Assembly: GCA_023151115.1 (NCBI GenBank) | Contig: JAKLJP010000001.1 | Coordinates: forward strand, 186,001 to 250,000 | From: Anaerolineae bacterium | Lineage (GTDB): Bacteria > Chloroflexota > Anaerolineae > 4572-78 > J111 | Reading direction: 5' to 3' | Length of the DNA: 64,000 nt | In this document: in pieces, positions 10,104 to 20,484 of the stretch | Layout: every line of letters begins with the position of its first letter | Numbering within the stretch: the first letter of the stretch is position 1 | Position numbers and translations under genes: made by a program | Notes under the pieces: model-generated | Told to the model about the DNA's origin: nothing | What the model saw: the letters and a program-made list of their open reading frames with translations, nothing else | The model's database searches: none

Positions 10104-11503
10104 AAGAAATATACATTGTTTGTTTGAGCTTGGCCTTTGTTCTATTTCGCTCGGCCTGCGGCGCTATCCCCACTTCGCCACCGCAAACCGCAGCCACTTC
10201 CACCCCATCGCCCAACATCCCCCAGATGGTGCAGATACGGCTGGGTGATGCGTTAATGATGGGCGAAGACAGTCCGGAGCGTCAATTACTTTTGGCTCAA
10301 GTGGGCCGCTTTGAAGAACTCAACCCGAATATTGACATCGTGTTGGAGCCGTGGGGCTGGGACCCGCGTAAATTCGCCGACCAACTGGCCGCCGGCGATA
10401 TCCCGGATGTTATGGAGATTGCCGCCACGGAGGGGAGTCTAGTGATTCCGAGCGGTTACGCTGCCGATCTGACCGAGCTGATGGCTGCCTGGTCGGTGAC
10501 CCAGGATTTCAACGAGAGTATTTTAGGCCCCTTTAAGCGTGATGGGCGGATTTACGCCGTGCCACGCATCGTATATATAATGGGGCTGTTCTATGACAAA
10601 AAATTGTTTATTGAAGCTGGCCTGGTGAATGATGCGGGTGAGCCAAACCCGCCGGCAACTTGGGATGAATTTGTTACCGCCGCCAAAGCTATCAAACAAA
10701 TAACCGGTGAGGCCGGCTTTTGCATTTTAACCCAATACAATCAGGGTGGCTGGAATTTTATGAACTGGGGCTGGCAAGCTGGCGGTGAATTTGAACGCCA
10801 CATTGACGGGCGCTGGCAGGCGACGCTCGATGAAGAGCCTATTGTTGAGGCAATGGAGTTTATAAAAGCGCTGCGCTGGGAACACAACGTGTTACAAGAA
10901 GATTTGGAATTAGATGGGGGGAAGATGCTGCCCATGATTGCCAGCCACCAGTGCGGCATGGCCATTATCGTCCCCGACGCGTTTGACGCCATTACTAACG
11001 AATATGGTGCCGACCCGGATGATTTGGGGCTGACCATTCTACCCGCCGGGCCAGGCGGACACGCTAACCTAATGGGCGGCGGCTACACCATGATCAACGC
11101 CGCCGCCCCTTTGGAGGTGCAGGCCGCGGCCTTCAAATGGGCTTCCTGGCGCGGCTTTGACCCTGAAGCCCTGGAATCCGAACTCCAAGCCCCAGCTGGC
11201 CGCACCCGTTGGGCTTTCAGCAATCGCAGCCTGCTGTACAGACTTAATAGTCCTACAGCTCAACGCGAACGGGCGTTAATTGAAAAGTATCGCAATCAAC
11301 CCTACTATCAGGTCTATCGCACCTATTTTGAGCAGGCCAGCCAACACGTCCATCCCGACCCCCCCCTGGCCGTTCAAGACTTGTATGCCGCGCTGGATAC
11401 TGTCATTCAAACTATCCTCACCGATGAAAACGCCGACCCGGCCAAACTCCTTAGCCAGGTCGCGCAGCAATTCCAGGCCGAACATCTGGATAATCAGCAG
11501 TAG
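10100..11503 (+). CDS. Extracellular solute-binding lipoprotein (ABC family 1 type), coupled to regulator
   Basis: 467 residues from a TTG at 10100 whose last two bases open the TGA of the upstream gene; AAGGAG lies at 10086-10091 in the right place. A start at 9986 is in frame but lacks this site and would bury the signal. The N-terminus is a lipoprotein signal (CLSLAFVLFRSAC, Cys in a lipobox-like setting) followed by a Pro/Thr linker. The body matches sugar-binding proteins of ABC importers: RFEELNPNIDIVLEPWGWD, AAGDIPDVMEIA, YDKKLFIEAGL, PPATWDEFVTAAKAI. No permease or ATPase gene is near. Start overlap with the STAND regulator means co-translation, so it may act as ligand sensor for that protein instead of feeding a transporter (inference). 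Confidence 0.85.
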   Translation: MKEIYIVCLSLAFVLFRSACGAIPTSPPQTAATSTPSPNIPQMVQIRLGDALMMGEDSPERQLLLAQVGRFEELNPNIDIVLEPWGWDPRKFADQLAAGDIPDVMEIAATEGSLVIPSGYAADLTELMAAWSVTQDFNESILGPFKRDGRIYAVPRIVYIMGLFYDKKLFIEAGLVNDAGEPNPPATWDEFVTAAKAIKQITGEAGFCILTQYNQGGWNFMNWGWQAGGEFERHIDGRWQATLDEEPIVEAMEFIKALRWEHNVLQEDLELDGGKMLPMIASHQCGMAIIVPDAFDAITNEYGADPDDLGLTILPAGPGGHANLMGGGYTMINAAAPLEVQAAAFKWASWRGFDPEALESELQAPAGRTRWAFSNRSLLYRLNSPTAQRERALIEKYRNQPYYQVYRTYFEQASQHVHPDPPLAVQDLYAALDTVIQTILTDENADPAKLLSQVAQQFQAEHLDNQQ

Positions 11504-11572
11504 GTGCGCTGCTGTCCCTTGAACTTAGTATAGTCATCCAAAGTGTTAGCAACTGTTACACTACCGGATGTA

Positions 11573-12046
11573 TTAACCTAGCTGATTGACTGTCGGCGGC
11601 GGCTGATCTACTGCGACCACCTTACCTCTCGGCAACCAAATTGTGACTTCTTCTAATTGCAGTTCTAGCCTGGCGGAGGCACTACAGACCCACGAAAGCT
11701 GGTGCATGAACCGCAGCGCCAACTCCGTTTGTACCTCGCGGAAGGGGAGTGAATTTATGACCTTATCGTCGAAACGTTCGGCAATGTTGGTCGACGAATT
11801 GTGATCCGCGTTTATCTGAAAACCACACCACAGGCATTCAAAATCAGTCTGAGTACAGCGGTTCATCGAAAACGTAAAGCCGCATTGCGAGATTCCTGGC
11901 TGGAATAAGCCGGCTGGATGCTGCGATAGCGAATACCGCGCTCATCCAGTTTGAACTTGAGCCGGCCTCGAACATAACCCAACTGTCCGACTCTGAGTAA
12001 ACGGTTCATCTGTTTGGACTTAAACTTCATATCTTTGATGGTCAGC
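11573..12046 (-). pseudogene. TnpB (IS200/IS605-type OrfB) C-terminal remnant
   Basis: Two minus-strand frames together give the C-terminal part of a TnpB-like nuclease. The first reads LTIKDMKFKSKQMNRLLRVG and GIRYRSIQPAYSSQ; after a frameshift near 11890 it continues CGFTFSMNRCTQTDFECLWC and NADHNSSTNIAERF, the zinc-ribbon and final RuvC region of the family. The first Cys pair is eroded (Ile-Ser-Gln-Cys instead of Cys-x-x-Cys). The N-terminal half is missing upstream, where the WD40 gene ends at 12126. No partner TnpA or element ends could be recognised. Confidence 0.65.
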
Positions 12047-12125
12047 CTATCTATCGCAGCCGCGGCTCCTCCAGGCCTGATTCAACTCGACACCCCAACG
12101 GCTGGTTAACTTGACGATTACTGCA

Positions 12126-14543
12126 TTATTTGCTTGCCTTAGCGAGGCCCCAGAGTCGGACGGTGCCATCATCGCTACTGGATAGTAACAACTCACCGTT
12201 GAGGTTAAAAGCCAGCCTGACTATGCGGGTGGTGTGCCCAGTCAAGGTATGTAGAAGCCGCCGGGTGCCGGTATCCCACAGTTGAATCTGACCATTGCGA
12301 TGCCCGGAGACCAACAAGCGCCCATCCGGGCTGTAAACCAGGCTGGTCACCCCGGCGGTTTGGGGCTCAAAGGTATGGCTGGGCTGCCCGGTTCCCACGT
12401 CCCATAGACCGAACTTGCCCTGGCTGGTTGCAATAGCCAGGGTCGTCCCTGTGGGGTCAGGGGCATAGGCAGTCACATAATTATTAGAGGGCGACGTGGC
12501 ATCGAAAAAAGAAATGGCCCTCTGCTCCGCCCCGCTGGCAGCATCCCAGGCATAAACGACTCCCGGCATCAGACAAGCTTCATTCTGGAAAAGGCCCGTC
12601 AGCATCCGGCCGTTGCCGCTTAAGGCCGGATCGCTCCCGGAATGACGCCAGACCGGCTCGATTTTGCCCTTGGCCGAAAGCAGCGCCGCCAGCTCCCACA
12701 CGGCTACTTCTGTTGACCCGCCGCCTCGACCACAGGTATTAAAAATGTAGCCAGTGGTTACCAGCCGGTCAGCCGAGATAAATCTGTCTACCCGGACAGT
12801 CCAGGGAGAGGTTTCATGGCTGGCCAGCAACTGCCCGGTTTCCACCTGCCATACCCGGAGTTCGCTGTTGCCACCCGGCCCGGAGCCGGCAATGAGCTTG
12901 TCGGCGCTGGAAACCAGCCGGGTTCCAGCCGGTGTAAAGGCCAGCCCGGTAACGGCGTCGCTGTGGCCTTCAAACCGGCGCAGTGGTTGGCCGCTGGCCG
13001 CATCCCAGAGTTGGACGGCATGCTCCGGGGCGGCGGTGGCTAACCAGCGACCATCGGGGCTGAGAGCCAGCGAGTCGGTGCCAGAGATGACATGCTGTGA
13101 CCGCAATTGGCCGGCGGCTGTCTCCCACTGCCATAGACTGGTCTGAGCGGCGTTTGACACGATCAATTGCCCCGGCTGACCAAAAATAAATTGCGGCGAA
13201 GCCGGTCCCTCGGGCCAGTATTTGGCGAACGCCTCCAGCGGTTGTCCAGAGTCAACATCCCACAGGCGCATCACCGTCTGGGTCATCGAGACCAGCCGCT
13301 GGCCATCGGGGCTAAAAATGACGCCATTGAGCGCCCCTGCCGACTCGCGGAGAGTCTGGATCTTGCGCCCGGTTCGGGCCTCTCGCACTTCCAGACTATC
13401 GCGAGCGCCGGGATTCGACAGGTCGGCAATCGAGGCCACGAAGCGGGAATCAGGGCTGATGTAGAAGGGGACTGCACCCTCAACAGCATAGAGCAGTTGA
13501 CCGGAGGCCACTTCCCAGACCCTGGTAAGGCCGTCTATACTTCCGGTCGAGATCAGGAGTTGGCCATCCGGGCTAAAGTTGGCCCCAATAGCTGGCCCCT
13601 CCAAAGTTCGTTGCGCCTGACCGCTGTTTACATCCCACAAGGTGAGCGTATAATCCGCCCCCACCCCTACCAGAAGTTGGCCGTCTGGACTAAAGCTGGA
13701 AAACTCTCCGGTCAGGGTATGGCGCAATTGGTGGGTTGCCGTATCCAACAAGTAAGTAAGCTCATTGCCAGCCAGGGCGAGAGTCCGCCCCTCAGGGCTG
13801 AAGGCAGCCCGTTCGAAGTAGAGGTCGGCCTGATAAAGCAAATTGTGGGAGGCCACCTCAAACCACTGCGGGGTGTCACTGAACCGGGCGACCATCACCA
13901 CCGTGCTCAAGTCGGGGCTGAGGATGGCCTCCTGGCGGCTGGCGGTAAGATCAAAGGTATGGACAATTTGGCCGGTCTGCGCTTCCCAGACCTGGAGTTG
14001 CTGCTGCCACCATTGGCCCATAGCCAACCGGCCATCAGGGCTAAAGGCCACCTGAGTCAGCTCAATGTTGGCCCCCGCCAGGGTATATAAACGTTGGCCG
14101 GAGTCAGTGCGCCACATCTGAATCTGGCCGTCAATATCACCCGTAATGAGTTGGTCCCCGTCTGGGCTGAAACTAACGAGCTTTACCGGCCGGTCCGTTG
14201 GCAGTAGCCGTAAATCCTGCAATGTTTCGGCCTGATACAGATAAATCCCCAGCGTGCCTGCGACCGCCATCACCCGGCCATCAGGCGACCAGGCAATAAT
14301 TTCCACAGCGCCTCGGCCGGCCTGGGCCAGTTGCTCTACCTGGCCGGCATTGTCCGGCGAAATTGGCCTCTGCAGTTCAACTGTATCACTCTGAATTGTG
14401 GTGGAGGCGAGCCGCGCTGTTTCAGTCAGGGCTAAGCTTGGGGAGGCAGCGCCATCAGTCATTGGAGATAGCCTGGCTATATGGCTGGCGAAATAGACGG
14501 TTAAACTGATGAGTAAAGCGACGAATAGGATTAACGGCTTCAT
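12126..14543 (-). CDS. Membrane-anchored or secreted WD40 repeat protein
   Basis: 805 residues with AAGGAGGCTC just before the ATG. Residues 1-22 are a signal anchor (MKPLILFVALLISLTVYFA). The remainder is about 16-17 degenerate WD40 repeats (FSPDGQLLIS, LWDVDSGQPL, typical ends LWD or VWE), probably two or more propellers, ending GHTTRIVRLAFNLNGELLLS and DGTVRLWG. It has no enzymatic or DNA-binding domain, so it is likely a protein-interaction scaffold outside the membrane (inference). It follows the broken LVIVD gene by 30 bases on the same strand and is probably co-transcribed with it. Confidence 0.82.
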   Translation of the reverse strand: MKPLILFVALLISLTVYFASHIARLSPMTDGAASPSLALTETARLASTTIQSDTVELQRPISPDNAGQVEQLAQAGRGAVEIIAWSPDGRVMAVAGTLGIYLYQAETLQDLRLLPTDRPVKLVSFSPDGDQLITGDIDGQIQMWRTDSGQRLYTLAGANIELTQVAFSPDGRLAMGQWWQQQLQVWEAQTGQIVHTFDLTASRQEAILSPDLSTVVMVARFSDTPQWFEVASHNLLYQADLYFERAAFSPEGRTLALAGNELTYLLDTATHQLRHTLTGEFSSFSPDGQLLVGVGADYTLTLWDVNSGQAQRTLEGPAIGANFSPDGQLLISTGSIDGLTRVWEVASGQLLYAVEGAVPFYISPDSRFVASIADLSNPGARDSLEVREARTGRKIQTLRESAGALNGVIFSPDGQRLVSMTQTVMRLWDVDSGQPLEAFAKYWPEGPASPQFIFGQPGQLIVSNAAQTSLWQWETAAGQLRSQHVISGTDSLALSPDGRWLATAAPEHAVQLWDAASGQPLRRFEGHSDAVTGLAFTPAGTRLVSSADKLIAGSGPGGNSELRVWQVETGQLLASHETSPWTVRVDRFISADRLVTTGYIFNTCGRGGGSTEVAVWELAALLSAKGKIEPVWRHSGSDPALSGNGRMLTGLFQNEACLMPGVVYAWDAASGAEQRAISFFDATSPSNNYVTAYAPDPTGTTLAIATSQGKFGLWDVGTGQPSHTFEPQTAGVTSLVYSPDGRLLVSGHRNGQIQLWDTGTRRLLHTLTGHTTRIVRLAFNLNGELLLSSSDDGTVRLWGLAKASK

Positions 14544-14573
14544 GAGCCTCCTTAAGTTATGGCTGGGATTATT

Positions 14574-17217
14574 TTATGGAACCGGCGCGAAAAGCGTTTT
14601 TACTTCGACCGGGATAGCCGGGTCCGACGCATCCATTACCCGCAGGCCAGCCTCTCCGGCCGCCAGGTATAAAGAGTCCCACGCTGCCGCCGCATGTTTG
14701 ATCCCGGGATAAGTGTCAGAGAGGGTGATAAAATAGAAGACCGGCCGGGCCGGGTCGGTCAGATCTATGGGCCACAGCCGCCCGCCAATGGCATAAGCAT
14801 AATTGCCAGCTACAATGACGCGAGTCATCAGTCCCACACTTTGGTGCCAGAGCACGCCGGGCACAGCCGGATTGGATACATCTTATCTTCCTTGGCTCAA
14901 TGAGGAAACTCACTTACTTGGGTGGGGGTTGCCGCCTCGGCGACATTCAGAATCTTTAACCCCTGTTTTCCGGCCGCCAGATAAAGGTAGTTGTCCTTGA
15001 CGGCGATATCGGTGATGATGAGGGCAGCCTCCTGCGGCCAAAAGCTCAACGACTGGCTCAGGTCGGTTTGCCGGAAGATACCCAGGCCGTAACGGGTCGC
15101 CACATAGATATTTTCGCCGGATAGGGCCACCCCCTGGCTGTAGGTCAAAGGAGTTTGGGCTAACCGCACGGGCTGGGCCGGGTTGGCGACATCCACCACC
15201 TGCAAACTGCCGAAATCACAGCCATCCAGAGGACTGCACTGCCCTTCGACCAGGTAAGCCTGACTGCCGGCGACCGTCACATCCCAGCTTATCGCCGGAA
15301 ACAGGCTGATTAAACCGGCTGGGTGGGCCGGGAAACATCCACGATCCGCAGCCCGTCCGGACTGGCTAAGTAGGCCAGGTTGCCGGATACGACGATGCCC
15401 GTTACCGCCGGAGTTGGTTCGAATTCATAACTGCCCACCTCCACCGGCGCAGCCGGGTCGGATACGTCCACAATGCGCAGACCGGCGGCATGGGCGGCAA
15501 TATAGGCGTAAAGGCGGCCTGTCTCCGCCCGGCGGGCTACTACATCCATGCCGCGATGAGGTGGGGGTAAGGGGGAGACCATGGGGATGTACTCGGTCCA
15601 GTCGCGGATGGGCAGGGAAAAGCAGCCTACCTCGGCTGGTTGGGTGGGGTTCGACACATCAAAAATCCGCAGCCCATCGGCCAGAACATAAGCGTAGTGA
15701 TCCAGGACATAAATCGAAGCAGCGGGGGTATTGGCAGGCAAGGCCGCCGAGCCGGCTGCGACCGGCCGAACCGGGTCGCTTATATCCAGGATCACCAAAT
15801 TTGAGCCGAGGTTGAGATAGGCGTATTGATCCTGAATAAAAACGGCGTCAACGGAGTCATTCGGCGGGGTCGGTTCGACAGTGGCCGGAACCTGGCCCGG
15901 CTCCTGGGCGCTTGGCGTGGGAGCGGGCGATTCCTCAAAACTGCCCTCGTCAGGCTCGATGGTAGCGTCAGGGTTAAGCACAGGGGTGACCGTGGGATAG
16001 GGGAGAGTTGGAGCAGCGCAGGGCAAACCGGCCAGAGTCGTTCTTTCTCCGAAGGGCAGCGCCAGCGGCGTTTGTCCGGGAGCAGTTTCGCCCTGCCCGG
16101 AAGGGGTCTGACTTTGCACGTCATTGGTAGGTTCAGCCCGAAGGGTTGGTTCAGGTAGTTCGGTTGCTGTCGGGATGGCTGCTCCAGGTGTAGCGACAGT
16201 GTCCCCCAGTTTGGCGAAAAAGAGGTTGGTAACGGCATTCGATTTGCTGCGAATGGTCAGAGCCACCAGTGCTTCGGGGGCCGTCTCTGAACCAGGATAA
16301 AAGGGGGTGGCGGTGATAAAGCCTGCGGCGGTCTGGCCCGGTGGCAGTTTTCGCTCCGGACCAAAATCCCCACCCTGGCCGGCCTCATCCGCCCAACAGC
16401 AAAAATAGTGGCCGGCTTGATCAATCCCCCACACCTGGGCAAACTGTTCCGCATCCAGGGGCATGACCGAACCACTCAGATTCTCCAGCGCCAACTCAAC
16501 CCGCAGCCGAACCTGGCCGTCAAGCATTGGCTCAAGCCGGAGCGCGGTCACGGTCGCGCGCACGTCGCCCCCATAGTCAAACACATAACCCGGCCCGTTC
16601 ACCGTCATGTGGAGCGAGTCGAACAGCGGCGGCGGTTGAGGCGACTCGGCCAGGTTGACCCCCAGAGTTTCGTCCACCTGGCCGTTCCCATCATTATCCA
16701 GCCGGAGCCAGACATCGGTGGGGGTTTGATCCTGGAGCAGTTCCACCCAGGCTAGACCTTCAATCTGAAATTGCGGGCCGGGATAGATGCCTTGACCGGC
16801 TGCCAGCCGGGTATAGGGGGCAAAATTGATGCCAGCGAGTTCCCGCTCATTTCCGCCTGAGTCAAGCACCCCCCCAGAGATGCCACGACCATCGGGAAAA
16901 GTGATCCAGGAGCCGGTTATATTCTCCAGCCTCAGGGTCAGGGCTACCCAGCGCCAACCGGTTTTAGCCTCAGGTGGGGGCGGCGAAAGTTGAGCGAGTG
17001 GTCTGGCCTCTTGACCTGACCTAACATCTGTGACATACAAACGCCAGTTGTTAACGAGATTTGCAGACGGGGGTGGAGGGGAAGGCGGTGTTGGGGTCGG
17101 GGTGGCAGTCGGTGGCGGGGTGGGCATGGATGTTGGGGGTGGAGAAGCGCAACCAACTAGAAACAGGATTGCCAGGGTCAGGCCAATGACCGGCTGCCAC
17201 AATTTTGGGTAGTTCAC
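14574..17217 (-). pseudogene. LVIVD-repeat beta-propeller lipoprotein, broken by two frameshifts
   Basis: One gene in three pieces. From ATG 17217 the first 635 codons give a lipoprotein signal (LTLAILFLVGC), a Pro/Thr linker, a DUF4352-like domain (residues ~50-330), a Ser/Thr/Pro spacer and the first LVIVD blades (LVILDISDPVRPV, LRIVDVSDPAAPVEVG), then hit TAA at 15310 in RIVDVSRPTQPV. A one-base shift continues GLISLFPAISWDVTVAGSQA and further blades to a stop at 14897 (VSEFPH). A second shift continues DVSNPAVPGVLWH to LFAPVP and the stop at 14574. All three pieces carry matching blades, so this was a single ~880-residue protein. Two independent breaks favour a true pseudogene over a sequencing error, but error is not excluded. 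Confidence 0.72.
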
Positions 17218-17325
17218 GTTTCACTCCTTGGTCGAAAGTTATTGCCAGGTGAGAAAGGTCAGGCTGTAATCCATTTCGCCTAATCGCTCATGTTGGCAAT
17301 GGTCGTGCCCCTTATCAGTCCTCTT

Positions 17326-20300
17326 TTATTCTGTATCTTTCACCTTTAACACCTGCCCCTCAGCAGTTCCGATGAACAGAGTCCGATCCCGGTCAAAGTG
17401 GGGCGAAATCGCTACGGCGGTGGGGATAACCCCGGCGGGCAAGTCAAAGGGCTGCCAGGTTTGCCCGCCGTCGTTCGAGCGATACAAGCGGTTTGACTCT
17501 ACCGAGCGCGACATGGTCTGATCGGTTAAAGCCGACAGTACGAACATGAGCCGGTTTTGTTCAATATTGGGCGCGTAGACCAGTTGTTTTATCCAGCCGT
17601 CCTGGGTGGTTAAGACTGACTCCCAGTGCTGCCCGCCATCCGTTGAGCGATATAGATTGTTTGGGCCATAGGCAAAGGCGGTTTGCCAGGCAGAAAACAG
17701 GGGGGCCAGGCTCAGCGTTGTAGCGTCTTCCGGTGTCTCTCCTACTTCGGTCCATTGGTCGCCACCATCACTGGAGATAAATAATCGGGCGCGTTCCGTC
17801 TGGTTGTCACGGACGCTGCCCAGGATAGTATGGTCCTGCTCAAACTCGGCCGACAGGGCCAGGTCTTGCCATTGTCCCGGCCAGGCTGAGGAGGGTGAGT
17901 TAAGAATTTGCCAGGTACCTCCCCCATCGGTGGAACGATATGAATGATCCCTACCGATAGCCAAAACGGTTTTATCGGTGGCAAAACCGGGTGAGAGCAG
18001 AATTTTACGGGTAAACCTATCCGGTAAACTTACCCCAGAGGGTCGCCACAATTGTCCGCCATCCGACGATTTGAGGATACCCATCTCCCACACCCCGGCA
18101 AAGAGGGTTTGGTCGCGGGCATAATCCGGCGATACCGCCAGGGTCGGCCAGTGCAGGCCGCAACTGCCGGCCAGCCCGCCTTGAGATTGGCGCCAAGTCT
18201 GGCCGCCATCCGGGCTAATATAAAAGAGGCTGTTACAGCTAAACAGGCGGTTATAATCGCCGCTGCTGGTGGGATCCAGCCAGGTTCCGAAGAGGGTTAG
18301 GTCGGCCGGCCAGCCGGGTGAGACGGCCAAAAACTGGACTGGGCTGGTGGGGACCGGCGAAATGGTTAACGGCTCCGGTGTGGGCGGAAGAATGGCGCCG
18401 GCTGGCCAGGCCTGCAATTGCCCGTTGACCCGAAATTGCAGAGCGTCGGTTTTAACATCGTAACGTTCAAAGGTACCGGTGATAGGCCGGGGCAGGGCCA
18501 GGGTCAAAATGAGGCGCGCGGCGTCGTAGACCTTCAGTTGTTTGGGGGTAACTTCGTAAAAAAGCTGCCGCTTGGGATCAAAATCAACCCGGCTGGTCTG
18601 ATCATCCCAGTTGATGGGGTCGAACCAGGGCCGGCTTTCTCCCCAAACCGAGACCCAGCTATAACACAGGGGGCCGGGGCAATTGAAACTGGTACAGGCC
18701 AGGTAGTTACCCACCATAGCTCCCAGGCGGCTGTCATCGCAGGTCACTTCACGCCCGGTAGCCAGATCGTACACCACCACCCGGCGGGTGCTGCAATCGC
18801 CGCTCATGGAAGAAGTGCAGCCGTGAATGGTAAAAGTCAGATAAAGCAGGCGAGTGGCGGGGTCATAGAGGGGTCGCTCGATGGGTGCTAGCTCCTGGAC
18901 GTAGTTGATAACTTCAAAGGCAATGGTGTCAATGATGGTCTCGCTCGCCGGGTCGGTTATATAGATCACGTTATTGCGGAAGGCCAGGACACGGCCAGTG
19001 GCCGGGTCAGCCAGGGGCCGGGGGAAACCGGAGTCATCTCTTCCCGGCAGCAAGATGGTCCGCTCGAGCTGGCCGGTGCGGGTGTTCAGCACGGCCAGGC
19101 CAGCGTTGTGATATTGGTCAATGTACAGCCGGTCATGCACCGTATCCAGGGCCAGACCGCCAGCGAGGTCATAGCTGGTTAACAGCCGTTCATCAACCAG
19201 ATTCAGAACCAGAGTTTGGACTTTGTCCAGCCCATCTACATAGCCGATGGTGTAGATACGTTCGCTTTCAGCATCAATCAGGCGAGGGCTAAACTCTTCC
19301 ACTCTGAATGATTGGGTTGATGAAACCGGAATTGCAGTGGCCGTAGATAAAACGGTCGGCATAGGAGACCAGGCTTTATCATCGAATACGCTGACTCCAC
19401 CGGCAACTCCCTCAAAGGGAAATACCCCACTTCCGGCAATATCAACGAAATATTCAACTTGTGAGTAATCCAGCCATTTGCGTCCATCCTGATCAATGGC
19501 CAGGGTATAAACCGGCTGGTGAGGTAAGCCATCGCGTTGGGTATAGCTTGCCCAGGCTTCGCTGCACCTCCCATCCGGGGGGCAGGTGGCAAGTTTGCTG
19601 AGACCTCCGTCAGTGCCAAACCACAGGTTCCCCGCCTGGTCCAGGGCAATGGCATAAACAATATTGCCGGCCAGGCCGTCGGCGGCGGTGTAAGTGGTCC
19701 AGGTTTGGCCGTCAAAGCGGCTGACCCCGCCCCCAGCGGTCCCGAACCACTTATGCCCGGCCGGGTCAACGGCGATGGCATTCACCCAGTTGTGAGCCAA
19801 GCCATCGGCAATAGTGTAAGTACGCCACCGCTGGCCGTCAAACTCGCTCAGGCCGGCCCCTTCAAACTGAGAAGTTCCAAAGGTAGCGAACCATTTATGT
19901 CCGGCCGGGTCAATAGCGATGGCCTTCACCTGATTGTGGGCCAGGCCGGCAGCGCTGGTATAAGTGCGCCAACTCCGGCCATCAAACTCGCTGACGCCGC
20001 TCCCATAGGTGCCGACCCAGATGGAGCCAAGCGGGTCAATGGCCAGGGCGGTGATCGCATTGTGGGGCAGGCCGTCGGCGGTAGTGTAAGTGCGCCAGTT
20101 TTGGCCGTCAAACTCGTTCAGGCCATTGGAGGTGCCAACCCACATCCTGCCGGCCCGGTCAATGGCCAGGGCGGCGATATGATTGTCCGCCAAACCATCG
20201 GCAGTGGTATAGGTGCGCCAGTTCTGGCCATCAAATTCGCTCAGACCCACATGCGTCCCAAACCACTTGCGTCCGGCCGGATCAATGGCGATGGCAGTCA

Positions 20301-20484
20301 CGTAATCGTCTGCTAAGCCATGGGTGGTGGTATAGGTTTGCCAGGCCGGAGCGTTTGAGGCAAAAGCTTGGCTAGGCGGTACGGGAGTTGGAGTGGCAGC
20401 TAAAGTCAGAACAACACCTCTACCCGCAAAGAATGCGGCAAATATCATACCGATGATAGACAGCCATAGGCTCAGACGGCTCAT
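17326..20484 (-). CDS. Secreted propeller protein: two-component-propeller blades plus BNR/Ycf48-like blades
   Basis: 1052 residues; the ATG overlaps the TGA of the upstream PD40 gene by 4 bases (ATGA), so the two are translationally coupled. Residues 1-30 are a signal peptide or anchor. Residues ~45-340 contain seven Reg_prop blades (TTADGLADNHIAALAID, GLNEFDGQNWRTY), as in the sensor part of hybrid two-component systems, but no kinase follows. Residues ~400-690 form a YVTN-like propeller (DPATGRVLAFRNNVIYI). Residues ~730-1050 have at least six BNR/sortilin-like units (SPDGGQTWRQS, SSDGGDQWTEV, SNDGGQTWQPF). It looks like a stand-alone extracellular recognition protein; ligand unknown. Confidence 0.82.
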   Translation of the reverse strand: MSRLSLWLSIIGMIFAAFFAGRGVVLTLAATPTPVPPSQAFASNAPAWQTYTTTHGLADDYVTAIAIDPAGRKWFGTHVGLSEFDGQNWRTYTTADGLADNHIAALAIDRAGRMWVGTSNGLNEFDGQNWRTYTTADGLPHNAITALAIDPLGSIWVGTYGSGVSEFDGRSWRTYTSAAGLAHNQVKAIAIDPAGHKWFATFGTSQFEGAGLSEFDGQRWRTYTIADGLAHNWVNAIAVDPAGHKWFGTAGGGVSRFDGQTWTTYTAADGLAGNIVYAIALDQAGNLWFGTDGGLSKLATCPPDGRCSEAWASYTQRDGLPHQPVYTLAIDQDGRKWLDYSQVEYFVDIAGSGVFPFEGVAGGVSVFDDKAWSPMPTVLSTATAIPVSSTQSFRVEEFSPRLIDAESERIYTIGYVDGLDKVQTLVLNLVDERLLTSYDLAGGLALDTVHDRLYIDQYHNAGLAVLNTRTGQLERTILLPGRDDSGFPRPLADPATGRVLAFRNNVIYITDPASETIIDTIAFEVINYVQELAPIERPLYDPATRLLYLTFTIHGCTSSMSGDCSTRRVVVYDLATGREVTCDDSRLGAMVGNYLACTSFNCPGPLCYSWVSVWGESRPWFDPINWDDQTSRVDFDPKRQLFYEVTPKQLKVYDAARLILTLALPRPITGTFERYDVKTDALQFRVNGQLQAWPAGAILPPTPEPLTISPVPTSPVQFLAVSPGWPADLTLFGTWLDPTSSGDYNRLFSCNSLFYISPDGGQTWRQSQGGLAGSCGLHWPTLAVSPDYARDQTLFAGVWEMGILKSSDGGQLWRPSGVSLPDRFTRKILLSPGFATDKTVLAIGRDHSYRSTDGGGTWQILNSPSSAWPGQWQDLALSAEFEQDHTILGSVRDNQTERARLFISSDGGDQWTEVGETPEDATTLSLAPLFSAWQTAFAYGPNNLYRSTDGGQHWESVLTTQDGWIKQLVYAPNIEQNRLMFVLSALTDQTMSRSVESNRLYRSNDGGQTWQPFDLPAGVIPTAVAISPHFDRDRTLFIGTAEGQVLKVKDTE

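Noticed and set aside
13167..14090. 307-codon plus-strand open frame opposite the WD40 gene
   Set aside because: Exactly antisense to regular WD40 repeats, no ribosome site, and repeat-driven composition; a shadow of the minus-strand gene.
19537..20316. 259-codon plus-strand open frame with regular internal repeats
   Set aside because: Its repeats mirror the Reg_prop blades on the minus strand; no independent support.
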